A stretch of DNA of 64,000 nucleotides from Ailanthus altissimus (GCA_946807835.1 OX327696.1:7204501-7268500); one strand, 5' to 3'; counted from the stretch's first letter, positions 33,039 to 45,179 are shown. The notes: generated by a model from the letters alone, not told the origin. A program made the numbers and translations.

Positions 33039-34442
33039 TGTTAGATTAAAATAAAAAAAAAATTTGTTTATAAAAAGAAACGCAACGAAAGTTAGATCGT
33101 CTTGTTCATAATTACATGTATAGGGATAGAAGATTACCTCAATTCCTCGCTATGGCAAGTCTTGAATTAACTATCCTCAATCTTCTCTATTATCCTCAAT
33201 CTTCAAACTCAAGGCGTGTGGGTACGTGGATCTTTCTTAATCTCTAAAAATACTAATACCCAAATCTGAGAAAATTGTAATAATTAAATTCTTTTCTCTC
33301 GTAAACAAACGTAAAAAGAATTCTTTTCGATATTGCTATAGTTTTCTTTACTACTTTATATCTCCCATATATATAGGAATATCCATTTGGTAATTTTAGA
33401 ATTTAATCAAGATTAGAATATTAGAGTCTGATTATGATTTGAGCTAGTAGATGGACTACAAGACTCATAGGCTTCCTAACTCCAACTTAAAAGGCATAGT
33501 CCTCACTATCTCATAATACACCAATTCTTCTAAATTAATCACAGGCTATTCCACTAAAAGCCAAGAGCTGTACCATAGTAACCTATGTTATAAAGTAAAA
33601 GTCCATTTAATTAAATTAGTCTTGGTCTTTAGAGCAATAATAATCACTTAATTAACCTTCTAATTGATATCTATAATTAAAGTTAGACTATGAAAAAAAT
33701 TTCTTGCCTCTTGACTTATTTGCCCTTAAGTTACTGAATGCTCTAATAATCACTTTTAATATGTCTATATTTGTAAATAAATGTACAAATAAATATTATT
33801 ATTCAATAAATAATTTATTGAATAAACTGTGGCCACAGTTTCTAATGATTAAGTACTACAAACAGTTTAGGTGGACATTAATTGTTAGATTTCATCTTGT
33901 AAATATATGTTCCTACGACCCATGTAATTATATCTTCAAGCTATCAAGGTTTTAACTGTTTATATGGATCTCACTTCATGGTAATTGAAAAGATACAACG
34001 CATGAATGTAAGTTCAGTACCTGCTCAAGATTAAGATCAATTAAACTTATTAAAACCTTTGTGAATGAAGATCTATGACATTTAGTTAACTAAATTAAAA
34101 TTCACAGTAGTCTCGTTCAATATAACATATACACTAATTTTTCTACTCGAAGTCTCTATTTTGAGATCAAAGTAAATCATTCACTATAAAAAGGAGAAAA
34201 ACTACAACTTTACATAATGAAATGCCTTTTTTATTATTGGTTGTGGACTAAATTTAATTTATAAAGAATTTGTAATTTATACCCTCTGTTTTAGTATCAT
34301 ATGCCTAATATATAGATCACATACTTTATAAATATGAGCTCATAAATGTGTGCTCAATTATACATATAAATAAACTTTATTAATTTAATAAAATATTATT
34401 ACACATGCTTTAAAGGTATAAAATAATATAAAACGTATAACA
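33039..34442 (-). repeat. Element D 5' LTR
   Basis: 1,404 bp with ends TGTTAGATTAAA and GTATAACA. It aligns with 24,818-25,635 (deleted copy) and 35,659-37,070 (element E). It is followed by TAAAA, identical to 24,813-24,817, so the element from 24,818 to 34,442 is a single insertion. Confidence 0.92.
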
Positions 34443-34527
34443 TAAAAAGTGATTTTTATTTTTTCAAGACAAAAGAAAATAATGTAATGTTATAGTGAAA
34501 ATAGTGACGAGGATGATAACAAATTAC
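34443..34527 (-). other. Intron remnant between ACR exon and element D
   Basis: Minus strand begins GTAATTTG right after the ACR exon and is AT-rich. The TAAAA duplication of element D lies at its far end. This places D's insertion in or next to the host gene's first intron. Confidence 0.55.
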
Positions 34528-34579
34528 CTGGGAGGATTAATTCTTCGGATGAGTCTCTCATATTCATCATCACTATCAT
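34528..34579 (-). pseudogene. ACT-domain repeat (ACR) protein, first-exon relic
   Basis: Minus strand. One frame reads 'HDSDDEYERLIRRINPPR' and ends at a good donor (CCCAG|GTAATT). Plant ACR proteins begin with a Met followed by D-E-Y-x-x-L-I-R-R-M-N-P-P-R and then VVIDN, so this fits exon 1 closely. The available ATG (34,577-34,579) is one base out of frame, as if one G after it were lost, so the start is broken unless another is used. ACR proteins carry four ACT domains and are thought to sense amino acids. Downstream exons are not found; element D lies 85 bases away and an ARF scrap follows on its far side. Exon identity is an inference from a short but distinctive motif. Confidence 0.6.
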
Positions 34580-35311
34580 GAGAAAAACTCACGATGAACT
34601 TTGAAAAAAATGACAAAATGATTGTTCAGCGCGTAGAAAAGACCAATCAAAGAGTAAAGAACTGAATAACCATAACTAATCAAAACGGAGAACTTAAAAT
34701 TAAAATAAAAGGCGAAGAAGCGAATCGTCTTAAAAAGGACTTCTTTCAAACATCTTCAGGATTTAGATAACAAGAAAACCAGCTAAAGAGAAAAATCATG
34801 CATAAATACATAAACAAAGAGCAAAACTTTCAATGAAAGATCTCAAAGACCAAGAATAACAAAAACACGATTTGAACCCGAATACTTGAAAACAACAATT
34901 TAAAACTGCCCACCATCCAACTCACAACTATATATCAATCAAACAAAAATATTAAAATAGAAAACAAAAACAACTATTTAATAATAATAAAAACCATAAT
35001 TTATTTATTATTTTCAATGAGCATTAAATACTAACGTATTAAAAAATTAAATATTAACGAAATTTTAAAATATTAAAATAATTAGAATGTTAATTTTCTA
35101 TTTATGTTTATAAGTTTGTTATTTTATTATTATTTTTAGAAAATAAATTATCAAGTTAAGCCAAAAAAAAAAAGTGAAAGAATGATGACAACAATGATAT
35201 TATCGCTGTAAGGAAAATTGTAAAAAGATAATATAAATTAAGATTTAACTTAATTTTTATAGCAGTAAAGAATTTTTTTTACTAATATAAAATATTGTCC
35301 AGAGGGAGCAA
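34580..35311 (-). other. Probable upstream region of the ACR relic
   Basis: AT-rich, without transposon features or frames of note. On the minus strand it would be leader and promoter of the ACR-like gene. 35,000-35,160 is extremely AT-rich. Confidence 0.4.
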
Positions 35312-35636
35312 TTGATAACGACCTGAAGAAGCTATGAAGTCAGAAATATTATTTTCAAAAGTTTTCATTATGCTGACGATAATATTCTACATGCTCATTC
35401 TCAATAAACTCGAAATGCAATGTCTTGAATTTTTTATAAGACTTGAGCAATCTTTGTCATCATAAACTCCAGAATTTTCTGAAAACTTTTGGAAATCATT
35501 TTAAGATTTTCTGAAGAAGCAATTAACAGAACTAAGAGGGTAGACTAGATAGATGCTGAATTGAATGGGCCACAAAATAATTAAATCTTATAGAGACCAT
35601 CGAAGAAATTTAAAATATAATGCAAATTTACAATAT
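35312..35636. repeat. Dispersed repeat R2, copy 2
   Basis: Same orientation as 13,845-14,142 and diverged by many point changes. It ends about 20 bases before element E's LTR, so E landed close to it or truncated it. Confidence 0.75.
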
Positions 35637-35658
35637 CATAGTTGTCTTATTTCATTGT

Positions 35659-37070
35659 TGTTATTAGTAAATTAGAAAAAATTGTTTAATAAAATAAATG
35701 TAGTAGAAGTCATATCGTCTTATTCATAATTACATGTATAAGGATAGAAAATTAGCTCAAAGCCTCGTTATGGCAAATCTTGAATTGACTGGCTATAATT
35801 TTCTCTACTATCCTCAACCTTCAAACTTAACATGTGTGGGCACGTAAACTTTTCCTTCATCTTTAAAATTATTAATAACAAAATCTGAGAAAATGGTGAT
35901 AATCAAATTCTTTTTTTACATAAGAATACGTAAAATAAAATTTTTTGGTTATGGTTATTATTTTTATTATATCATTACTATCTCATACCTCTCATATATA
36001 GAATCTCTCTTGAGTAATTAGAATTAAATTAGAATTAAAAAATTAGAGTTTAATTGGGATTTGAGCTAGTAGAAGGACTGTAAAACCTATAGGCTTCCTA
36101 ACTCTAATTTAAAAGGGTCAGTCCTAATCATCTCATAATACACCAGTTCTTATAAGTTAACCCTAGGTTATCCTACTAATAACCTATGTTATTAAGTAAA
36201 AGATCATTTAATTAAAACTTCATTTAATTAAATTGAGCTTGGTCTTTAGATCAATAATAACTACTTAATTGACCCTCTAATTAATGTCCATAATTAAAGT
36301 TGGGCCATGAAAAAAATTGTCTTACCTCTTTAATTACTTATTTGCCTCTAAGTCACTGAATGTTCTAATGATTACTTTTAATATGTCTATATTTGTAAAT
36401 AAATTTACAAATAAATATTATTATTCAATAAATAATTTATTGAATAAACTGTGGTAATAAATTCTAATGATGAAGTACTGCAAATAGCTTAGGTAAATAT
36501 TAGCTATTAGATTCTATCTTACAAATATATGTTCTTATGACCCATGAAATTATATCTCCAAGATATCGAGGTTTTGATCGTTTCTATGGATCTCAATCCA
36601 CGATAACTCAAAATATATAATGTATGAATATAAGTTTATTATTTACTCAAGATTAAGATCTATTAAACTTATCAAAGCTTTTGTTAATTAAGATATATGA
36701 CATTTAATTAGCCAGATCGAAATTCATAGTAGTCTCGTTCAATGTAACGTATACACTAATTTTTCTACTTGAAGTCTCTACTTCGATGATTAAGGTAAAT
36801 CATCTACTATACAAAGTAGAAAAATTATAACTTTACATAATGAAATGCTCTTTTCATTAATGGTTATGGACTATATTTAATTTATAAGGAACTTGTGATC
36901 TATACCCTCCCTTCTGTATTAGCATTATATGTTTAATACATAGATCACGTACTTTATAAATATGGGCTTATCAATGTATGCTCAATCAAATGTATGAATA
37001 AACTTATATTAATCAAATAAAATGTTATTTCACATGCTTTAATTGTATTAAAAACTATATACGTCTAACA
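35659..37070 (-). repeat. Element E 3' LTR
   Basis: 1,412 bp from TGTTATTAG to CGTCTAACA, the same family as D's LTRs. It keeps the roughly 590-bp interior that D's 3' LTR lost. The polypurine tract AAGTGGGAGAT (minus) follows at 37,071-37,081. Confidence 0.88.
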
Positions 37071-38765
37071 ATCTCCCACTTATCCTAAAGTATGTCAAGT
37101 AAATATTAAACCCCTATATTATTAATATGAGTTTCAAAACTTTTTGCTGGCAATGACTTAAGCGAATAGATCTAGTAGATTATCTGCTTACGCAATCTTA
37201 GATACCATGACCTCACCATTTTGCACAAAAACTTCTTCATCAAATGTTATTTCCTCTCAATATATATATTTTTCTTATGGTATCTCAGTTCCTTAATCTT
37301 TTCTACTGCCCTGTTATTGTCTTAATAAAGAACAATAGGCATCTAAGCACTAGGTACCACCTTAAGCTCCATAAAGAACTTTCGGAGCTATATAGCTTAT
37401 TTTGCAGTTTCAGATGCAACTAAATATTCAGCTTTTATGGTGGAGTCTGTAATACATGATTACTTTACACACCTCCAACGTATAGCCCCACCGACTAAAG
37501 TAAACATATATCTTAAGGTAGATCTATAGGCATCCTTATTTGCTTAAAAATCTTAATTTGTATATCCAATAGGTATAAGATCCTCACCGGAATATACAAG
37601 CATATAATCTTTCGTTCTCTGAATGTACTTAAATATATTCTTTACTAGAGTCTAGTGTTCTAATCTTAGATTAGATTGATATCCACTGATCATTCAAACT
37701 ACATAATAAATATCTGAACTAGTATATAGCATTGCATATATAAGACTTCCCAATGCTAATGCATAAGGAATATTTCTCATGTAATCTATCTCTTTAGTTG
37801 TCTTCGAAAACTAATACTTGGATAGATCAATTTCATATCTATAGGGAAAAAATCCCTTTCGAAATTATGCATGGTAAACTTGATCAGAATTTTGTTAATG
37901 CACTAAGCTTAGAATAAGCCTAATATCCTTTATTTGAGATCATGATATTACTTTGATCCTAAGGATGTTATTGGCTTCTCCTAGATCATTCATATTAAAA
38001 TGGTTAGATAATCATATTTTATCTAATGATAATGCTCTTATATCATTCTTAATGAGTAGTATATCATCTATATACTAGGTTAGAAAAACCATCAACCGTC
38101 TATATATTATTTTGTAAATACAAGGTTCATCAGGATTTTGATCAAAACTAAATAATTTGATCGCATGATCAAATATAATGTTCCAGGATCTAGATGCTTG
38201 TTTAAGCTCATAGATAGTTTTTGTAGTTTATAAATCATATACTCTTAGCCTGTAGCTATAAAACTATCTAGTTATATCATATAAAACTTTTTTTAAGATT
38301 ACCATTAAGAAAGACAGTCTTGACATCTTTTTTTCAAATCTCATAATCAAGATTTGCTGTAATAGATAAAAGAATTATAATATACTTAAGCATGACTACC
38401 GGTGAAAAAGCCTCCTCATATTTGATACCTTCTTTTTTAGTGTACTATTTTGCAACAAAGCTAGCTTTGAAGGTTTCCACCTTCCCATCTACCCTTCTCT
38501 TTCTCTTGTAAACCTATATACACCCTATGGGTTTTATCTCTTTAAGTTTCTCTACAAGTTCCCATAATTTATTGGAGTACATGGAATTCATTTCTAATTT
38601 CATAGCTATATGCCAATAGTCTGCATCTTTATCAACTATTGCTTTATCATAGCTAGTGGGATCTAGTTCATGCTCATTAGAGACTACATAAAAAGCCTCT
38701 CTAATTAAGATATACCTAGTTGGACGTCTAATAATCCTCTTACTATGACAAAGTATCGATGGTTG
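37071..38765 (-). pseudogene. Element E RNase H and reverse transcriptase
   Basis: Minus-strand relative of D's Pol, heavily broken with no frame above 60 codons, but aligning with 25,636-27,400 throughout. The RT catalytic box near 38,060 keeps 'YIDDILL' behind a stop. Domain order runs RNase H (37,080-37,900) then RT (37,900-38,760) with increasing coordinate, as expected for the minus strand. Confidence 0.8.
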
Positions 38766-39115
38766 TTATTCTGTAACTGGCTCTGATTGGTTATTATGAT
38801 TTGGATTGAGAATTAATTCATTGACTCTATTTGGAACAATATCGGAGTTCCCACATAACCCACTGAGAATTATCTTACTCTTAGGATTGAAGTCTTTCAT
38901 ATAATCATCTTCAAGAAAAATTGTATTAGTGCTAACTATTACTTTCTTATCTTGAGAATTATAGAAAAGAATTCCTCTGGTTCTTTTAGGATAGCCAACA
39001 AACAAATAAACTTATGACTTAGATTTCAATTTGTTTGTCTTCCCTTTTAATACATTAGCTGGACAACTCTATATATGTATATGATGTAAACTTGGTTTAT
39101 GCCCTATCTACTGAC
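38766..39115 (-). pseudogene. Element E integrase C-terminus, truncated
   Basis: The piece 38,766-39,005 starts 'MFVGYPKRTRGILFYNSQD' and continues through 'STNTIFLEDDYMKDF', the conserved copia segment after the integrase core. Coding similarity to D continues to about 39,115 ('aacttggtttatgccctatc') and then switches without a gap to element C's RT. The rest of E (integrase core, gag, 5' LTR) is absent from the window. Confidence 0.8.
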
Positions 39116-40631
39116 CTTTCTGTACATACAAGGTTCCTCTTGTTTTTTTTATGAAATCAGATCCTCTCATTACTTCATCAAAATAAAGATTCTAACTTCA
39201 GGTTGCTTGCTTAATTTCATAAATAGACTTCTTCAGTTTGTATACTAGACCAACAGTTAGGCTAGATTCAAAATCTTCAAGCATTTCCATTTATATCTCT
39301 TCTTTGAGAGATCTATTCAGGAACACCATCTTTACATCCATCTGCCATATCCCAAAGTCATAATATGCACAATCACCAATAAAATTCAAATTGACTTTAA
39401 CATCGCTACTAGTGCAAAGGTTTCCTCATAATCAATCTCAGATTGTTGAAAATAACCTTTTGGAACTAATCAGGCTTTGAAGATCTCTACCTTCCCATCG
39501 GGCTGATGCTTCCGCTTGCAAATCCATTTAAAATCAATTCCCAAACTTGATTTTGATGTATTGGGTCAATTTTGAATTTCATGGCATCTTACCACTTTTA
39601 TAAGTCGGTGTCTAACATTGCTTCCCTATAGGTTAAAGGATCATTTTCTTCAACTAAGAAAACTCAAAGCGTAACTTCAAGTATCTGACCTATGTGGAGG
39701 GTTTTAAAGGTATTCTGCTCGATTGAGCTTGAGGTTCCATCCATGGTTCATTCTGGTTTTGATTGGCTTCATCAATCTTAATCTTTCTACCCATGATCCA
39801 TGAGAAACGTTTTCTCTATGGAAATGGTATATCAAGAAATAAACGCATTTTGTTCTTCTAAATCATAAAACTGGTATCTGATTAAATTTTTAGGATACCT
39901 AACGAACCAGTACTTATATCATCTAGGTGCAAGTTTATCTTGTTGCGTAACTTTTACGTAAGCAGGACAGCTCCAAATCTTAAAATATTTAAGACTCAGT
40001 TTCTTTCATTTCAACATCTCATATAGAGGGGTTGAAACAGCGTTAGATAGAACCCTATTTAATATTTGAGTAGTAGTTTCTAAAGAATAACCTTATAGAT
40101 ATTTCAGGAGGTCAGTGAAGCTCATCATCGATTCAACCATATCTAATAAAGCCCGACTCCTCCTCTCTAAAACACGATTATGTTACAGAGTTCCTAGAGT
40201 ACTGTACCGAGTGAGAATCCTATTCTTCTTTAAATAATTAAAACATTCACTACTTATATATTCGCTGCCTCAATCTGATAAGGCACTTGATATATATGCC
40301 GGTTTATTTCTCTATTTCAAGTCTGAATTCTTGAACTTTTTAAAGGTTTCTTACTTATGTTTCATGAGAAATACATACTTGTATAGAGATAAATCATCGA
40401 TAGAGGTTACAAAATATTGAAATCCACCAATTTAAGCACGATTCATTAAATCGTACACATCACTATGTACCAGTTCCAATAAATTAGTGCCATGGTGTCC
40501 AACACCAATAAAAGAAAATTTGATCATCTTCCCTTGGATACAAGATTCAAAAGCCGAGGAAGATTCTATACTCAGATCAGGTAACCAACCATCCTCAACC
40601 AGAAAGGTTAGGCGTCTAACACCTATATACC
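39116..40631 (-). pseudogene. Element C reverse transcriptase and integrase, 3' truncated
   Basis: Minus strand, A-family. 39,116-39,700 matches element A's RT upstream of the YVDD box; the catalytic box, RNase H and 3' LTR are missing because the element is cut at 39,115. 39,700-40,430 covers the RT/integrase linker and integrase core in broken frames. Piece 40,432-40,650 carries 'AFESCIQGKMIKFSF' (one Cys lost) and 'ELVHSDVYDLM'. Upstream zinc-domain codons continue on the far side of the solo LTR at 41,751. Confidence 0.82.
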
Positions 40632-41750
40632 TGTCACCCCAGTGCGACAAGCTTTACCGCCTCAACGTTGACAAGCCATCACTCCAGCGACAGCCTAGCT
40701 CCCTAGCGCTATGTCCTTACCACTCCAGCGACAACGTAATTTTTGGCCCAACATGAATTGGAGATTTCAATCTCAAATCAATCCCTATAAAAAGGCACTC
40801 GTCTCCAGCCTTTAGAGATCATCCAAGAAGATCTAAGAACACATAACACAAGACTTAGAGAGCAACTGAAGCATATTTTATGCATCCATAAAGAGAAATT
40901 CAAGGCGTTCTTTGATATCAAGAGTTTCTTAGGCAGCAGAATCAAGAGCAATTTGATGTTTATATCGGTTTGCTAATGATTGTATCATGATTTCTTATTA
41001 TTTTTGCCACTGTTCTCTTGTAGTCATGAACTAAATTTTCTTTCTAGGGTTAATACATGAACTCAATATATACACTTAATTGTCATATCTTTCTAATATT
41101 TAATAAATTTAGTTTTTGTTATTCAAATTACGTGTTCTTAATGGTCAAAATATTTGGCCAATTTATGGTAAATGAATTAGTAATATTTTGATAAACTCGA
41201 AAGAGGAATCATTATATTTAGACCTATGTAATTTGATGCATGATTGTAGAGTAATATTTAATGTTGCATATGCAAGTTTTAAATTAAGATAAGAATATAC
41301 CTAATTGGCATGTATGATCAATAAGACTTAATCTTAATGAATCTTAATTTATTACAAGTACCACATGAATATATGTATTTGATAAATTAAGGTATAGTTG
41401 CATGACCTTGGAAAAGGCTTGTAAATACATTAGTGTCTTAATTAATAACAAGAATTAAATGTTTGAGGCTTAATCATTAGAAAGCATATTGAGGGATAGT
41501 ATTAACCCAAAGTTTTTTCTATATTGCTATCTTTCAATCTCTTTATATTAAGTCATTGCTTTTATATTTTTAAAATTCATTTTTAGATTTGTATTTTTTG
41601 AATAATTACTAGAAAGACATAATTTTAGTACTTGGTTAAAAAGAAGATATTGTCCCTATGGGTTCAAAATCCGACTCTATTGTCTCTTTATTACTTGTAT
41701 ACGATAGTGTATACTTGCACTTAATTTTAAGATATAAAAATATCGCATCA
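40632..41750 (+). repeat. Solo LTR inserted in element C integrase
   Basis: A 1,119-bp LTR, TGTCACCCC to ATCGCATCA. Element A gives the empty site: 'ctatata-acccaatctc'. Left flank ATACC (40,627-40,631) and right flank GTGAC (41,751-41,755) both correspond to ATAAC there, so they are the decayed 5-bp TSD. It shares the 'gatgcatgattgtagagtaa' and 'ggcatgtatg' blocks with the solo LTR at 27,468. It starts with a GC-richer module (to about 40,740) with repeated 'ccagcgaca'. A TATA-like 'cctataaaaagg' lies at 40,782. Confidence 0.85.
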
Positions 41751-41769
41751 GTGACCCAATCTCATATGA

Positions 41770-42150
41770 AAGGATCCCTTTTCTGCAACGTAAAAAAACG
41801 AAGCAGATTTGACTCGGCACAACCTAACGATACATCCAATACCAATGATCTGTGCCTAGAATGCGTTGCTAGATCTCTGCTCTAGAAAGCTATATAGGCA
41901 ACAACAAACGCGGGGCGGGGCTTCCCTTTCATTACTTATTTCACGATAAGGGAACCGCGTCCGCATCAGTCGAAGTGGTGGAATGCCCCCTAGAGTCAAA
42001 AGGAGAGCTTCTGCACCTCTCTCTAAGAGATACGATTCGGTATCTGAATCGGCTAAAGAAGAGTGAAGAGGCAGCTACTCTCCCAGCCCAGCCCACGGGA
42101 AAGCCTCTTCTTTCTGGTCTATATCAAGTTTCATTTGAAGTTCTCGAACT
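41770..42150. other. Organelle-like (probably mitochondrial) insertion 1
   Basis: An abrupt rise in GC content between 'ctcatatgaaagg' and 'actactactagtattaacc', both recognisable element C positions; about 25 bases of C are missing at the site. The style ('gggaaccgcgtccgcatcag', 'cacgggaaagcctcttc') is like plant mitochondrial intergenic DNA. The open frame 41,975-42,205 has no known domain. Transfer of mitochondrial DNA to the nucleus is common, but the origin here is judged from composition and style only. Confidence 0.45.
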
Positions 42151-42716
42151 ACTACTAGTATTAACCTGTACATTCATGATATTTTCTGTTATATCCAAAA
42201 CTTAATGCCCATTAATTAACTAACACTCGGCTAATAAAACATTATACATATCATACAAGTATAAGAAACTGTTTCTAATATACATACGCTACCCTTCACT
42301 GTCAAGTATAGGAAGGGAGATAATCTGTCTGACGATGGTGGGTATAAAATATTAGTATGTGAGACAATGGTTTTATTACATGGGAGAATCAAATCAAAAT
42401 GTCCAACAGCCTTAACTTGTAAAAAGTCACCATTTTCAACTCGATGGTGTACTTCTCTCGGCTATAGCAATCTAACTTCTCTCAGACCCTGTAACATATT
42501 ACAGATGTGAAAAGGACATGTGGTATCTAATACCCAGCTTGAACTAGCATCAAATGCCATAGAAATGTCAATGACAGAAAAGCAAATACCCGAGGGAGTC
42601 TTCTTCAAATCAGTAAAGTATTTCGGGCAATTGCGCTTCCATTGCCATTCATTGCTAAAAAAGAAACACTTTTCTTTTGTCTTCTTCTTCTTCTAAGGCT
42701 TGGATATTTGTCACCT
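42151..42716 (-). pseudogene. Element C protease region
   Basis: Minus-strand counterpart of element A 3,780-4,200, with the 'ccattaattaactaacactcgg' and 'acccttcactgtcaagtata' blocks preserved. The protease box near 42,540 is too decayed to read confidently. Frames are all short. Confidence 0.7.
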
Positions 42717-43403
42717 CTAAGTACCTATCTGGGGTGTTTGCTTCACTTTCTTTTTCTTCTTTGCCTTAGACTTCATAAAAGCCCTTAGAGTAGAAGATGA
42801 AACACCTTGAACAAAGATGGTCGAGCCACCTTTATGCATGTCCTTTTCTACTATCTTCAATATGTTATGAAGATCAGCATAAGTAAAGGCCATTCCCTGT
42901 ATAATAAAGTTCATGATGAATTGAGAATCAAGCTATTCCCCAAGTTTTTTATTTAGAGAATTATCCATAGACTCAAGCTTTTCAATTAATTCTATCATCT
43001 TGAGTACATGAAGACTTACTGAACTACCTTAGGAGAGTCTACTTGTAAAAGCACTTTGGTGACCATGTAAATCTCGGCCTAAAGTCAGTTACCAAAGATC
43101 TCCTTTAGATGGAGAATAATACTACTAGCACTATCCATGCAGACATGCTCTTACTGCAGCTCTGTAAACATAAGGGTGAAGATGTAAGATTTAACCTTTA
43201 AATTATCATCCAACCATTTTTGATATGTCACCCTTTCCTCTATGGTCGCATTCTCAGAAATACCTCTAGCCATCTTCTAATTAATAACGTATCTGAGCTT
43301 CTCTGAATCTAAAATGATTCTAAGATTACTAGTTAGAGAAATTTTTCTCACCTTTGGGTTAGCGTACATCTAATATGCACACCAAAAGGTTGGTGGAGGA
43401 CAT
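42717..43403 (-). pseudogene. Element C gag
   Basis: Minus strand. The start codon corresponds to 43,401-43,403 (ATGTCCTCCACC), matching A's gag start at 2,962. The piece 42,717-42,914 reads 'MNFIIQGMAFTYADLHNILK' followed by a Lys-rich stretch, equivalent to A 3,480-3,680. The knuckle downstream is frameshifted. Numerous stops; not functional. Confidence 0.82.
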
Positions 43404-43787
43404 TATATCTTAATAGAATAAAAACAAAAAGAGATGTCAGCGGGTATTTTAAAAAATATTAAATTGCTAATACATCGTTTTAAATTATAGATATAACAAT
43501 CATAAATTTTTTAATTTACAACACCCTCCTACTACTTTACCTAATCTCTTTAATAACTCAAATAGGATAACGATAGTTTAAATTTTTTTAAACTATATAG
43601 TGGGAAGTGGACTCCATTGGTATTTTACTCGACCCTCATACTGTAGCGATTCAGGCCTTTATTAACCCAACAGGTACACAACTTTTGTCAATTACATCTC
43701 ATGCAACTCTTACTCTTGATCTTAACTATACCTTATTCACACACTGTAGCGATCTAGGGTAAGTGTATTCTAGATTAACTTGTCAAT
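43404..43787 (-). repeat. Element C leader, gag-proximal part
   Basis: Inverted counterpart of A 2,590-2,950, including two 'ctgtagcgat' motifs (about 43,656 and 43,745). It breaks at 43,788 where a nested element begins and resumes at 47,767. Confidence 0.8.
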
Positions 43788-43792
43788 AATCA
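43788..43792. other. Left TSD (AATCA) of nested SIRE-like element
   Basis: AATCA here and at 47,762-47,766. Joining the flanks restores 'cttgtcaataatcaaatatatgc', close to element A's 'cttgtcaattgtcaaatatatgc' (inverted), a direct check of the insertion point. Confidence 0.93.
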
Positions 43793-45179
43793 TGAAAATT
43801 CAAAATATACAACCTAAGAAGGGGTGAATTGGGTATTTAAAAATTAATGCACCAATATGAATAATTTATGCAAATATTAAAATGTAAACAAATTTAATAA
43901 CAAATAACTTCAATAAATAATAGAGTAAGGGATAACGAGAATGGCACTTAGATATTTACGTGCTTCTGCACTCCATATGATCTACGTCCACACCACAAAT
44001 AACTTGTCTTAAGGATTCCACTAGCTTGCTTTAAGCCAAGGCCAAAAATTAATATATTCGACTTTTAAGGTATTAAGAAACCTTTACAACAAATTGGATT
44101 CTAAAGTACCAACTAAACCCTTACAATAAAAGAGTAATTACTCTACTGTCAAAGTATTTTCTACAAACACTTGAATAATCTCAATACAATAATTAGTAAA
44201 TAAAATATTTTGAACTCATAAATGAGTCAATTTAAAAGTGTAAGAACAACAAAACTCTCAATTTTGATATATGACGTTTTATTTTTATTCTCTCTTTTTC
44301 TTGAGCTTTAAATGAGTGAACTATTTATAAGGAGTGAAAATTAATCGTTGCTACATTAACTTTCCCATTGTTACAATTCTGCTACAGTGACTTAACTATT
44401 GTTACAGTGACACACAGTAACTCAACTGTTATACAGTAATTGGCTCAGTACTATAGTGCCTAGCTACAGTGTTGCTGTCAAAGTTTTGATCTTTTACATT
44501 TTAGTTCATTTTTTAAAACTTTCAAAATATTGCACTCACAAAAATGCCCATAAACAAAGTGCACAGAAGGAAATAGAGACTCCCCCTAGAGGTGAGGGCT
44601 CTCTCTGTTGTGATTCTCCTCCGGTGGGGGATAATTAAGGGGTTTAGGGGATATCCATTAATTCCCCAAGAAATTCCCAATTATGAGGAAGCTAGTCTGC
44701 GTTTAGCAGCAGTCCTCCTCTTCAGAGGAAGGGAATTTAATTCCTAGCGACTTTTTTCTTTCTAATCCTAGCGGCTTTTGGCTTTTTAATCCTAATCTTT
44801 TCTTTCTTGTCTCTCCAAGGCCACTATTCAGAATGAATAGAGTAAAGGCCTTGAAGGGGCGATGGGGAGAGGGCAAAGCCCCTCATCTCAGAACAAGAAA
44901 AAATTAGAGCGCCTTTCTTCCTAAGAACAAGAAAAATAATTTGTCCCACTTTAGCATACTTGATCTATAAAACTCTTTAGAAAGCTGACACAATTATCTT
45001 TCTATTGTAATCAAGTTTGTGCACATTTTCTATATCATACAGTACCAGTATAATTTCAAATACTCTATTTTATTTTATTTGCTCCTAATGTACCTCACTT
45101 ATACATTTAATTCTTTCAATGCCTAAACATGAGATTTGTTAGCATCAAAACATCAATATATATGATTAGAAAGTTAACA
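43793..45179 (-). repeat. 3' LTR of nested SIRE-like element
   Basis: 1,387 bp, TGAAAATTC to GTTAACA on the plus strand, so the element runs on the minus strand. It pairs with 46,776-47,761 (986 bp). The extra length is an LTR segment with 'gctacagtg' motifs (about 44,410-44,570) absent from the other LTR plus an organelle-like block at 44,570-44,940. A polypurine tract lies just inside. Confidence 0.9.
44570..44940. other. Organelle-like (probably mitochondrial) insertion 2
   Basis: A GC-richer block inside the LTR, from 'gaaatagagactccccctag' to 'cttcctaagaacaag', absent from the partner LTR. Phrases such as 'gggcaaagcccctcatctc' and repeated 'taatcctagcg(g/a)ctttt' resemble plant mitochondrial spacer DNA. 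No gene is visible. Origin is inferred from style. Confidence 0.45.

Noticed and set aside
33704..33955. 83-codon plus-strand gene
   Set aside because: Lies entirely inside element D's 5' LTR, antisense to it. The matching LTR of element E does not keep the frame.
41975..42205. 76-codon gene in the GC-rich insertion
   Set aside because: No domain; the segment looks like organelle spacer DNA, and the frame runs out into element C sequence.
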